From positions 1 to 64,000 of the forward strand of contig JADIZR010000015.1 in the NCBI GenBank assembly GCA_016704655.1: 64,000 nt of DNA. Direction: 5' to 3'. The notes under the pieces were generated by a model. It saw only the letters and a program-made list of their open reading frames with translations, ran no database searches and was not told the origin of the DNA. Of the stretch, positions 18,227 to 26,618 are shown piece after piece. The position numbers and the translations under genes were made by a program. The stretch comes from Pseudomonadota bacterium (lineage in GTDB: Bacteria > Pseudomonadota > Gammaproteobacteria > Steroidobacterales > Steroidobacteraceae). Positions within the stretch are counted from its first letter, which is position 1, and each line of letters begins with the position of its first letter.

Positions 18227-19000
18227 GTGACGGCAGCAACGAAGACGCCCGGTGCCCGGTGCATGTTGATCACGGGGGCGTCCTCCGGCATCGGCGAGGG
18301 CCTGGCCCATGAGTTCGCACGGCGGGGTTACGGCCTCGCCATTGCGGCGCGTCGCCTCGAGCGCCTCGAAGCATTGGCGCCACGGTTGCTCGCGGCCGGT
18401 GCCGTGCAGGTCGTGACGATCGCACTCGACGTCGCCAATACGGATGCGATCGAGCCCGCCGTGCAGCGAGCTGCGGCGGAGCTTGGCCGGCTCGATGTGA
18501 TCGTGGCTAATGCGGGCGTGGGACCCCTCACACCCACGGGCAGGGGCAAGCTGCCCCTGATGCGTGAGACGCTGAACATCAACCTGGTCGGCGCCATCGC
18601 GACGATCGAAGCCGCATTGCCAATTTTTCGCGCGCAGGGTTCCGGCCACGTCGTCGGTGTGACCTCAGTCGCGGGCTCGAAGGGGCTGCCCGGCTTCGCG
18701 GCGTACAGCGCGAGCAAAGCGGGCCTGCATCGTTACCTGCAGTCCTTGCGTGCCGAACTTCGTGGGACGCGCGTCGTCGTCACTGAACTGGCACCGGGTT
18801 TCATCGACACCGACCTCAATCGCAACAAGGGCGCGCGTCCGTTCCTGATCGACGTGGACAAGGGCGCCGCGATCATGGCCCGCATGATCGAGCGCCAGGT
18901 GGGCAAGCGCTGGGTGCCGGTGCTGCCGTGGACGATCATCGCCCTGTTGCTGAAGATCCTGCCCGCCTCGGTGCTCGCGCCGCGGCAAAAGCGCAGCTGA
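18227..19000 (+). CDS. SDR-family oxidoreductase
   Basis: A classical short-chain dehydrogenase of 257 residues. The NAD(P)-binding TGASSGIGEG is at about residues 15-24, NAG at VANAGVG, the catalytic serine in VTSVAGSKGLPG, and YSASKAG holds the Tyr/Lys pair. The C-terminus carries a hydrophobic stretch (VLPWTIIALLLKILPASVL), suggesting membrane association as in several lipid-acting SDRs. The GTG at 18227 is the chosen start; the frame is open much further upstream but there overlaps the LysR gene. A second SDR gene follows after 16 bases and a WS/DGAT gene after that, suggesting lipid metabolism. Confidence 0.8.
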   Translation: MTAATKTPGARCMLITGASSGIGEGLAHEFARRGYGLAIAARRLERLEALAPRLLAAGAVQVVTIALDVANTDAIEPAVQRAAAELGRLDVIVANAGVGPLTPTGRGKLPLMRETLNINLVGAIATIEAALPIFRAQGSGHVVGVTSVAGSKGLPGFAAYSASKAGLHRYLQSLRAELRGTRVVVTELAPGFIDTDLNRNKGARPFLIDVDKGAAIMARMIERQVGKRWVPVLPWTIIALLLKILPASVLAPRQKRS

Positions 19001-19016
19001 CCGGGGACACCACCTT

Positions 19017-19824
19017 ATGCAGATGAACGACAAGATCGCGTTCGTCACCGGCGCGGGCCGCGGAATCGGACGTGCGGTCTGCCGCGAGCTGCTGCAGCGC
19101 GGCGCGGCGGGCGTGGTGATCGCCGATCTCGACGGCGCCACGGCGCAGGCGACGGCGGCCGAACTCGGCGGCCTGGGGCTGCAGTGCGACGTGTCGGATG
19201 AGGCCGCCGTGCAGGCAGCGGTGGCGGCAGCGATCGCGCACTACGGTCGCGTGGATGTGCTGCTGTCGAATGCCGGGTTCGGCGCGACCGAACTCGATCT
19301 CGACGACGCCCTGGCCGAACCCAACGATCTCTGGACCCGAATGTGGCAGGTGCACGTGATGGCGCACGTGTACGCCTCGCGCGCGGTGTTGCCGGGAATG
19401 CTCGAGCGCGGCCAGGGCTACCTCGTGAACGTGGCTTCCGCGGCGGGGTTGCTGTGCCAGGTCGGCGACGCGGCCTACAGCGCGACGAAGCATGCGGCAG
19501 TCGGGCTCGCGGAATCGCTGGCCATCACCTACGGCGAACGCGGCATCCGCGTGTCCGTCGTGTCCGCAGTACATCGCCACGGCGATCACCGGTCTCGACG
19601 AAAAGCTGCCGGCCGACGCACCTGCCGGCCTGCTCTCGGTCGAACAGGCCGCCACGGCGATCGTGGACGGGCTCGAGCGCGAGTCCTTCCTGGTCCTGAC
19701 CCATCCCGAAGTACTGACGTACGTCCAGCGCAAGACGGCGGATTATGACCGCTGGATCGGCGGGATGCGTCGGTTACGGGCGGGACTGCGGAACGGCGAA
19801 GGGTTCCTGAAAGTCCGCAAATGA
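19017..19824 (+). CDS. SDR-family oxidoreductase, frameshifted
   Basis: A second short-chain dehydrogenase: cofactor motif TGAGRGIGRA, NAG at LSNAGFG, serine in VNVASAAGL, and YSATKHAAVG. At about 19560-19570 the frame breaks. The first frame reads SVVSAVHRHGDH, while the neighbouring frame continues with PQYIATAITGLDEKLPADAP and ends LRNGEGFLKVRK at 19824, the expected C-terminal half. A two-base loss in a GTGT run would explain it. Either the gene is inactivated or the assembly has an indel. Confidence 0.75.
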
Positions 19825-19879
19825 TAGACTCGGGCGCAAGCAGCACGCGTGCCACCGGCACCGGAAGGACGATGAGCTC

Positions 19880-22435
19880 ATGAGGCAATTGCGCGGCGAA
19901 GACGCTCGGTTCGTGTACGGCGAATCCGGCCACGCCAATTCGAACATCACGCTCATCTCGATCTACGACCCGTCGACCGCCCGGGACGGCCGTGTCCATT
20001 TCAAGAGCCTGCTGAAGCACATCGAGAGCCGGCTGCACCTGTCGCCGATCTTCCGGCAGAAGCTGCTGCGGGTGCCGATGGAACTCGATTTTCCGTACTG
20101 GATCGAGGACGACGGCTTCGACCTCGAATACCACGTGCGCCACATTGCGTTGCCGAAGCCCGGCGACTGGCGCCAGTTCTGCATCCAGGCTTCGCGCATC
20201 CATGCGCGCCCGCTCGACCTGTCGAAGCCCCTGTGGGAGCTGTACCTGGTCGAGGGTCTCGATTCGTTCCTGCACCTGCCGCCCGACAGCTTCGCCATTC
20301 TTGCCAAGGTCCATCACGCTGCGATCGACGTGCGTGGCCGCGCCGAGATCACCACGCTGCTGCACGATACGACTGCGCTGCCGCCGGCGCCGGAGCCGCC
20401 CGAGCCCTGGTTTCCGGAGTCGCCGCCGGGATCGGTCTCGCTGCTCGCACGGGCGACGATCAACAACGTGCTGCGTCCATTGATGTTCGCGGGACCGCTC
20501 GCGCGGGCGATCGGCAGGGTGACCCCGGCCGTGCTCGGGTCGCTCGGCGAGTTGCTGCGCAAGGACCGCCTTGCGGTCACGCGTTTCAATTCCGAGGTCT
20601 CGCAGCACCGTGTCTTCGATTCGCGTCGTTTCTTCATCCACGAGTTCAAGCGCATCCGCGACCTGGTGCCGGGCGCCACGATCAACGATGCGGTGCTCAC
20701 GGTCTGCGGCGGCGCCTTGCGCCGGTACCTGCTGGCGCACGAAGAATTGCCGGGTGCGAGCGTCGTCTCGCTCGCGCCGTTCTCGGTGCGGGCTGCAGGC
20801 GCCAGGGTGGAAGAACGCCCCGAACTGAGCCTGATCCGCGTGCCACTCGGCACCGAGATCGACGACGCGAAGAAGCGCCTGCGCGCAATCTACAAGCACA
20901 CCTCGACCCATGCGGGCATCGACCAGGCCGTGCGCGCCAAGGAACTCACGGAGTTCGACAAGCACGCCCCGGCGGCCACGCTCGCGCTGTCGGCGAGGCT
21001 GCTGGCGGGTTCGTCGCTCGGTTCGCCGCGCGAGCCGCTTGCGGGCTGCACGATCATGAACGTGCCGGGCCCTGCCATCCCGCTGTATCTGGACGGCGCG
21101 CGCATGACCTATTTCTCCTCGATCATGCCGATTGCGGACGGCATGGGGCTGGTGTTCTCGGTGACGAGTTACGACGGGATGATCTTCATCTCGCCGACGT
21201 CGTGCCGCGAGCAGCTGCCCGACCCCGAATTCTTCGCGCAGTGCATCCGCGACAGCTTCCAGGAGTTGCTGGCGCTGACGACGAAGTCGAAGAAAGGAAA
21301 AAAGAAGAAGGTCGTCGTGAGAAAAGCGGCGGCGAAGCGGAAGACTGTCGGGAAGGCCAGGCAGTGGCAAAGCGCAAAGCGCAAGGAAAGGGGAGGAAGG
21401 GGAGGAAGGAAAGGAAGGAAAGGAAGGCCCGGAAGGAAAGGAAGGCCCGGAAGGAAAGGAAGTCGACCGGGCCGCCCTCCGTCCTTCCTGTCCTTCCTGT
21501 CCTTCCTGTCCTTCCTGCCCTTCCTGCCCTTCCTGCCCCTTCCTGCCCCTTCCTCAGCCCGGAACGGCCACGCCCCTGCGGAATCCCTGTTCGGGCGGCC
21601 CAAGGTACTTCGCAAGCTTGCGGTAGGCGCTGCCGACCAGCCCGCCCGGATCGAACGGACGCCAGCGGCCCTCGGCCTGCGCCAGCCGGTCGGCAAGAAT
21701 CCACATCACGGCAGCGTTGAAGCCGAGCCCGACGTGACTGCCCGGCACCCAGATGTTTTCGTGCTGGTCGTCGTCGGTGTCTTCGATGCGGGCGGCCTCG
21801 GGCGGCACGATGCCATCCGTCATCGAGAACACGCAGGTCGACGGCACGGGCGGCGGTGCGCGCAGGACCTTGGATCGCACGTGCGCGAGGTGCGCGACGG
21901 GACCCATCGGATGCGCGAGGTACCGGTAGGCAGCCTTCACGACGACGGGCACGTCGAGCATCTCGTCGGTGGAAAACTTCATCGGGCTGCCGAGCGACAC
22001 GACGGAGCGCACGCATTCTGGTGCGCAGTGCGCTGCGTAGAACGCGTAGACGCCGCCGAGGCTCCAGCCTACCAGGCTGACCTTGCGACGATGACGGTGG
22101 TGCATGAAGCGGAGTTTCTGTTCCAGCGCATGACTGAACTTGAGCTTGAAGCCGGTGTTCTGGCCCAGGCCCCAGGTCTCGACGTGGTAGCCGCGCGAGC
22201 GCAGGAAGGCCGACAGTCCGACCAGCGTGGCATCGCTGGCGGTAAAACCCGGTACCAGCAGGACGGGGTGGCCGTCGCCGTGGGGCGTGCCGTGCAGCAG
22301 GGGATACAGTGCCGGCAGGAGCGCCATTTCGAGCAGCGCGCGGCCCTCGAGCAATGTGAACAACGCCCGGGGCGGTTTCGGGATGCGCGAGCCGTTTGTT
22401 GCCTTCGCCACTTTGTGACTATGCCCCGTGGGTGA
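19880..22435 (+). CDS. wax ester synthase / diacylglycerol O-acyltransferase, 3' end unclear
   Basis: A WS/DGAT-family acyltransferase that joins acyl-CoA to alcohols or diacylglycerol to make storage lipid. The domain covers about residues 1-470: the catalytic HHAAIDV near residue 144 (the usual form is HHxxxDG, here with Val for Gly), ATINDAVLTVCGGALRRYL, and NVPGPAIPLYLDGARM near 395. After about 21290 the frame becomes lysine-rich, then runs through a 9-nt purine/pyrimidine repeat and antisense through the hydrolase gene until the first stop at 22435. The real protein probably ends near 21300-21400; a stop may be lost by a small indel or by repeat insertion. Confidence 0.8.
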   Translation: MRQLRGEDARFVYGESGHANSNITLISIYDPSTARDGRVHFKSLLKHIESRLHLSPIFRQKLLRVPMELDFPYWIEDDGFDLEYHVRHIALPKPGDWRQFCIQASRIHARPLDLSKPLWELYLVEGLDSFLHLPPDSFAILAKVHHAAIDVRGRAEITTLLHDTTALPPAPEPPEPWFPESPPGSVSLLARATINNVLRPLMFAGPLARAIGRVTPAVLGSLGELLRKDRLAVTRFNSEVSQHRVFDSRRFFIHEFKRIRDLVPGATINDAVLTVCGGALRRYLLAHEELPGASVVSLAPFSVRAAGARVEERPELSLIRVPLGTEIDDAKKRLRAIYKHTSTHAGIDQAVRAKELTEFDKHAPAATLALSARLLAGSSLGSPREPLAGCTIMNVPGPAIPLYLDGARMTYFSSIMPIADGMGLVFSVTSYDGMIFISPTSCREQLPDPEFFAQCIRDSFQELLALTTKSKKGKKKKVVVRKAAAKRKTVGKARQWQSAKRKERGGRGGRKGRKGRPGRKGRPGRKGSRPGRPPSFLSFLSFLSFLPFLPFLPLPAPSSARNGHAPAESLFGRPKVLRKLAVGAADQPARIERTPAALGLRQPVGKNPHHGSVEAEPDVTARHPDVFVLVVVGVFDAGGLGRHDAIRHREHAGRRHGRRCAQDLGSHVREVRDGTHRMREVPVGSLHDDGHVEHLVGGKLHRAAERHDGAHAFWCAVRCVERVDAAEAPAYQADLATMTVVHEAEFLFQRMTELELEAGVLAQAPGLDVVAARAQEGRQSDQRGIAGGKTRYQQDGVAVAVGRAVQQGIQCRQERHFEQRAALEQCEQRPGRFRDARAVCCLRHFVTMPRG
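21383..21553. repeat. mirrored 9-nt purine/pyrimidine repeat element, copy A
   Basis: The left arm is built of 9-base units GGAAGGAAA / GGAAGGCCC. A short centre (about 21462-21480) follows, and then a right arm of 9- and 10-base units TCCTTCCTG (four), CCCTTCCTG (two) and CCCCTTCCTG. The arms are roughly complementary, so a long hairpin is possible; each strand is also a near-pure purine run, which could form triplex DNA. It ends exactly at the stop codon of the convergent hydrolase gene. A second copy of the same design lies at 54748-54853. Confidence 0.85.
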
Positions 22436-22486
22436 ACGGTTCTGCCGAGTTTGGCTGCACTGCAGCAATAGTAACAGGATCGTCAT
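21554..22486 (-). CDS. alpha/beta-fold hydrolase
   Basis: A 310-residue alpha/beta hydrolase. HPVLLVPGFTASD holds the oxyanion loop, SLVGWSLGGVYAFY the nucleophile elbow with serine, TDGIVPPE the acid, and GSHVGLGFN the catalytic histidine. The overall look is that of lipase/PhaC-like hydrolases acting on lipid esters. ATG 22486 gives a hydrophobic start MTILLLLLQCSQ; a GTG at 22411 is an alternative without it. It is convergent to the WS/DGAT gene, from which it is separated by the repeat element. Confidence 0.8.
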   Translation of the reverse strand: MTILLLLLQCSQTRQNRSPTGHSHKVAKATNGSRIPKPPRALFTLLEGRALLEMALLPALYPLLHGTPHGDGHPVLLVPGFTASDATLVGLSAFLRSRGYHVETWGLGQNTGFKLKFSHALEQKLRFMHHRHRRKVSLVGWSLGGVYAFYAAHCAPECVRSVVSLGSPMKFSTDEMLDVPVVVKAAYRYLAHPMGPVAHLAHVRSKVLRAPPPVPSTCVFSMTDGIVPPEAARIEDTDDDQHENIWVPGSHVGLGFNAAVMWILADRLAQAEGRWRPFDPGGLVGSAYRKLAKYLGPPEQGFRRGVAVPG

Positions 22487-22562
22487 ACGTTGCGACCACC
22501 CGCTCGTCTAGGCAAGCTTGCCACCTCTTTTCGCAACCTGATCGACTGTTTCGGGAGAGCCG

Positions 22563-24464
22563 ATGCGATTTCATGCCAGTTTCCAGGCGCTTTTCGCGCT
22601 GTTCGCGCTTGCACTGGCCAGCCCGGCCCAGGCCCTGGAGCGTTCCGAGGTGCCGGCCCGCTACCAGTGGGACCTCAAGGATTTGTACGTAGACGAGGCC
22701 GCCTGGGTGGCAGGCAAGCAGGAACTCGTGCAGTCGTTGCCAGCCGTCGGTGCCTGGCAGGGCAGGCTTGGCGCCTCTCCCGCCAGCCTGCTGGATGGGA
22801 TGACGGCCTGGGAGCAGGCCAGCCGGCGCGTCGATCGTCTCTATGCCTATGCCTTTCAGCTGTACGACCAGGACACGCGGGTGGGACGCAGCCTGCAGAT
22901 GCAGCAGGAGATGTCGCAGGTCTATTCGAGCTTCCAGTCGACGACGTCGTTCATGCGGCCCGAGATCCTCGCGCTCGGCCGCGACAGGATCGACGCGTAC
23001 CTGGCCGCCGAGCCGAAACTCGGCCAGTACCGCATGTTCTTCGACGACATCCTGCGCGCGGCCCCGCACACGCTGACGCCAGCCGAAGAAAAGATCTACG
23101 CACGCATGGCAGTGCTGGGTGAGGCCGGCGGCACGCTGCAGTCCGTCTTTCGCAGCGCGGACTTGCCATTCCCCGAGGTCACCTTCTCGACCGGGGAGAA
23201 GGTCCACCTCGACGCCGCCGCGTATTCGAAGTGGCGCGCGTCGCCGGTCAAGGCCGACCGCGACCTGGCGTTCAAGGCGTTCTGGACGGCCTACAACCAG
23301 TTCACGCGCACCTTCGCGACCACGCTCAATGCCCACGTGCAGGCGCACGTCACGTCCAAGGACGTGCGCAACTTCCCGACCGCGCTCGACGCCGCGCTGT
23401 TCGACTACAACATTCCGCGCAACGTGTACTCGCGCCTGCTCGACGACGTCCATGCCAACCTGCCGACGCTGCACCGCTACCTGAAGCTGCGGCAGAAGAT
23501 CATGGGCGTGGAGCAGCTGGGGTATGAAGACCTGTACGCTCCAATCGTGCAGCAGGTGGACCTGCGGTACACGCCAGAGCAGGGCATGCAGATGACTCTC
23601 GATGCGTTCGCGCCACTCGGCGCCGGGTACGTCGAGACCTTGCGCAACGGCTACGCCGACCGCTGGGTCGACTTCATGCCCAACACGGGCAAGAGCCCCG
23701 GCGCCTACAGCAACACGGTCTACGGCGTGCATCCGTACCAGCTGCTGAACTTCAACGGCGCCTGGGACGACGTCTCGACGCTGGCCCACGAGTCCGGCCA
23801 CTCGATGCATTCGTTCCTGTCGTCCGCGCAGCAGCCGTACGCAACCGCCTCGTACTCGACGTTCGTCGCGGAAGTGGCGTCGACGCTCAACGAGAACCTG
23901 CTGCTGCACCACGTGCTCGACCAGACCAGGGACGACCGGACGCGGCTCTTCCTGCTGTCGAGCTACCTCGACAGCATGCGCACGACGCTGTTCCGGCAGA
24001 CGCTGTTCGCCGAGTTCGAGCTGAAGATCCACGAGATGGTCGAGCGCGGCGAGCCGCTCACCGCCGATGCGCTGAACGCGCTCTACCTCGGGCTGCTGCG
24101 CCAGTATTACGGGCACGACGCGGGCGTCGTGCAGGTCGACGAGCTGTACGGCGCGGAGTGGGCGTTCATCCCGCACTTCTATCGCAATTTCTACGTTTAC
24201 CAGTACGCGACCAGCATGATCGGCGGCATGTCGCTGGCTGATGGCATGATCGGCGGCAACGCGGTGAAGTCCGGCAAGGCACAGCAGAACCGCGATGCGT
24301 ACCTGCGCCTGATGTCGGCTGGCTCGTCGAAGTACCCGATCGAACTGCTGCGGGACGCGGGCGTCGACATGACGACCTCGGAGCCGTTCAACGCCGCGAT
24401 GCGCGAGATGAACCTGATCATGAACGAAATCGAGCGCATCTACGCCCGGGGCAACGTGCAGTGA
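22563..24464 (+). CDS. M3-family oligoendopeptidase F, exported
   Basis: A 633-residue metallopeptidase of the M3 family (PepF/oligoendopeptidase F type). The signal peptide ALFALFALALASPAQA is followed by the PepF N-terminal domain (VPARYQWDLKDLYVDEAAW) and the zinc site LAHESGHSMHSFLSS near residue 405. FIPHFYRNFYVYQYATSMIG near 540 is also typical. It degrades short peptides, probably in the periplasm. It begins at ATG 22563, and its TGA overlaps the GTG of queF by four bases, so the unrelated queF is translationally linked to it. Confidence 0.9.
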   Translation: MRFHASFQALFALFALALASPAQALERSEVPARYQWDLKDLYVDEAAWVAGKQELVQSLPAVGAWQGRLGASPASLLDGMTAWEQASRRVDRLYAYAFQLYDQDTRVGRSLQMQQEMSQVYSSFQSTTSFMRPEILALGRDRIDAYLAAEPKLGQYRMFFDDILRAAPHTLTPAEEKIYARMAVLGEAGGTLQSVFRSADLPFPEVTFSTGEKVHLDAAAYSKWRASPVKADRDLAFKAFWTAYNQFTRTFATTLNAHVQAHVTSKDVRNFPTALDAALFDYNIPRNVYSRLLDDVHANLPTLHRYLKLRQKIMGVEQLGYEDLYAPIVQQVDLRYTPEQGMQMTLDAFAPLGAGYVETLRNGYADRWVDFMPNTGKSPGAYSNTVYGVHPYQLLNFNGAWDDVSTLAHESGHSMHSFLSSAQQPYATASYSTFVAEVASTLNENLLLHHVLDQTRDDRTRLFLLSSYLDSMRTTLFRQTLFAEFELKIHEMVERGEPLTADALNALYLGLLRQYYGHDAGVVQVDELYGAEWAFIPHFYRNFYVYQYATSMIGGMSLADGMIGGNAVKSGKAQQNRDAYLRLMSAGSSKYPIELLRDAGVDMTTSEPFNAAMREMNLIMNEIERIYARGNVQ

Positions 24465-24943
24465 GCAGTGCGCGGCGCAAGGGCGTTGCGCTCTATGCCG
24501 GGCTCAGGCAGCTCGGTGCGACGACTGTGCAGCCGACGACGCCGGAATCCGCGGTGCTCGAGCGCGTGCCGAACCCGCATCCGCGCAAGGTGTACCTGGC
24601 GCGGTTCGCCGCGCCGGAGTTCACGTCGCTGTGCCCGATCACGGGGCAGCCGGACTTCGCCCACCTCGTGATCGATTACGCGCCGGCGAGATGGCTGGTC
24701 GAGAGCAAGTCGCTGAAACTCTACCTCGGCAGCTTCCGCAATCACGGTGCTTTCCACGAGGACTGCACCCTCGCCATCGCGGACCGGCTCGTCGATTTCC
24801 TGCGGCCCCGCTGGCTGCGCATCGGCGGCTACTGGTACCCGCGGGGCGGCATGCCGATCGACGTGTTCTGGCAGACGGGGCGCCCGCCCGCAGGCCTGTG
24901 GCTGCCGGACCAGGGTGTGCCGCCGTATCGTGGCCGCGGCTGA
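24461..24943 (+). CDS. queF: NADPH-dependent 7-cyano-7-deazaguanine reductase
   Basis: QueF reduces preQ0 to preQ1 in synthesis of the tRNA base queuosine. The 160-residue protein is the single-domain (Bacillus-type) form. It shows FTSLCPITGQPDFA with the catalytic cysteine, the QueF motif ESKSLKLYLGSFRNHGAFHED and the late YWYPRGGMPIDVFWQTG. It starts at GTG 24461, overlapping the M3 peptidase stop. No other queuosine genes are near, so preQ0 supply must be encoded elsewhere. Confidence 0.95.
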   Translation: MSSARRKGVALYAGLRQLGATTVQPTTPESAVLERVPNPHPRKVYLARFAAPEFTSLCPITGQPDFAHLVIDYAPARWLVESKSLKLYLGSFRNHGAFHEDCTLAIADRLVDFLRPRWLRIGGYWYPRGGMPIDVFWQTGRPPAGLWLPDQGVPPYRGRG

Positions 24944-24973
24944 AGGTGATGTTTTCTTTGTCAAGGTGAACAC

Positions 24974-26407
24974 GTGAAGCACATACGGTTTTTTCTCGTG
25001 ACGACCGCGGCGACGCTGTTCGCAGGTTCCGTCATCGCTGCCAGCGCATCGCCAGCCAAGCGCGCGGCTGTCAGTTCGATCGACCGTCAGCAGGCTGACC
25101 TGGTCGACCTGTCCGACAGGATCTGGGCCTACGCCGAGACTGCACTGCGCGAGACACGCTCCGCCGCTGCGCTCGCCGACTACGCCGAACAGCAGGGATT
25201 CAAGGTCGAGCGCGGCGTGGCGGGCATGCCCACTGCGTTCGTCGCAACCTACGGCTCAGGCCGCCCCGTGATCGGCATCATGGGTGAATACGACGCGCTG
25301 CCCGGGGTTTCGCAGAAAGCGAGTCCGGTGCAGGAGCCGCTGCAGGCAGGTGCCGCCGGCCATGGCTGCGGCCACAACATGTTCGGCCCGGCCAGCCTCG
25401 GCGCCGCCATCGCGATCAAGGAACAGATTGCGGCCGGCAAGCTCAAGGGCACGGTGAAGTTTTTCGGCACGCCCGCCGAGGAAGCCGTCGGCGGCAAGGT
25501 CTACATGGCCCGCGAGGGCCTCTTCGACGGCGTCGACGCGGTGCTCGCGTGGCACCCGAGCGACGAGACGCAGGCGGACATGGCGTCGAGCCAGGCGATG
25601 GTCAGCCTGATCGTCGAGTTCGAGGGACGCACCGCGCACGCAGCGGGCGATCCGTGGAACGGCCGCAGCGCGGTCGACGCGGCGGAGCTGTTCACGCACG
25701 GCATCAACATGATGCGCGAGCACGTCAAGCCGACGTCCCGCATGCACTACGTGATCCTCACCGGTGGCGACGTCCCGAACGTCGTGCCTGCCTATGCGAA
25801 GGTCTCGCTCTGGCTGCGCGACTGGAAGCGCGACGAAGTCGAGCAACTGTTGGCGCGCACACGCAAAGTGGCGGAGGGCGCGGCTACGATGACGGAGACC
25901 ACGGCCAAGGTGACGGTGGATGGAGGCTCGTGGGAGATGCTGGTCAACGAGCCCGGTGCGCGCCTGCTGCACGCGAACCTGTTGCTGCTCGGTCCGGTCA
26001 AGTACACGAACGAAGAGCAGGCGTTCGCGAAGGCGATCCAGAAGGCGACGGGCGTGCCTGAGGTCGGTATGTTCGAAGGCGTCAAGCCGCTCGAGGGACA
26101 GGAGCCTGAGGGCGGCTCGACCGACGTCGCGGACATCAGCTGGGTGGCGCCCACGCTCCACGTCTCGGTCGCCACGGCGCCGGTCGACGCGCCCTGGCAC
26201 GCGTGGCCGGTGGTTGCGGCAGGTGGCATGTCGATCGGCCACAAGGGCATGGTGCAGGCCTCGAAGGTGCTCGCGGCCACGATGGTCGACCTCTACGAGC
26301 AACCGCGGGCCCTGGCGGCGGTGCAGGCTGATTTCAAGGCAAAAAAGGGTGCAACCACCTACGTACCGTACATCCCGGAGGGTCCGCCGCCGGTGCCGAA
26401 GGACTGA
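24974..26407 (+). CDS. M20-family amidohydrolase, exported
   Basis: A 477-residue M20 peptidase/amidohydrolase of the AbgB / aminobenzoyl-glutamate-hydrolase-like type. A signal peptide (FFLVTTAATLFAGSVIAASA) is followed by metal-site landmarks GIMGEYDALPG, GHGCGHNMFG, FFGTPAEEAVGGKVYMAREG and the dimerisation-domain start GRTAHAAGDPWNGRSA. The C-terminal STDVADISWVAPTLHVSVA fits. It probably cleaves amide-linked amino acid derivatives in the periplasm. It follows queF by 30 bases. Confidence 0.88.
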   Translation: MKHIRFFLVTTAATLFAGSVIAASASPAKRAAVSSIDRQQADLVDLSDRIWAYAETALRETRSAAALADYAEQQGFKVERGVAGMPTAFVATYGSGRPVIGIMGEYDALPGVSQKASPVQEPLQAGAAGHGCGHNMFGPASLGAAIAIKEQIAAGKLKGTVKFFGTPAEEAVGGKVYMAREGLFDGVDAVLAWHPSDETQADMASSQAMVSLIVEFEGRTAHAAGDPWNGRSAVDAAELFTHGINMMREHVKPTSRMHYVILTGGDVPNVVPAYAKVSLWLRDWKRDEVEQLLARTRKVAEGAATMTETTAKVTVDGGSWEMLVNEPGARLLHANLLLLGPVKYTNEEQAFAKAIQKATGVPEVGMFEGVKPLEGQEPEGGSTDVADISWVAPTLHVSVATAPVDAPWHAWPVVAAGGMSIGHKGMVQASKVLAATMVDLYEQPRALAAVQADFKAKKGATTYVPYIPEGPPPVPKD

Positions 26408-26418
26408 ATCCGGCATGG

Positions 26419-26430
26419 TATGATCGCGCC
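26419..26430 (+). promoter_or_regulatory. probable promoter -10 of the 4.5S RNA gene
   Basis: TATGAT at 26419-26424 followed by the GC-rich discriminator CGCGCC, ending just before the RNA 5' end. The identical 12-base string occurs at the bamE promoter (56755-56766, minus strand). The -35 region is not recognisable. Confidence 0.5.
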
Positions 26431-26535
<105 letters not shown>

Positions 26536-26618
26536 CTGGCGCGGGCCGCCGCCCGCCCCGGGATCCAGACCCGAGTCCGTCCACTGCCCGAGCGCAACGC
26601 AGAGCACCCACTCGCCCG

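Noticed and set aside
21383..21553. CRISPR array
   Set aside because: Units are 9-10 bases with no spacers, and there are no cas genes.
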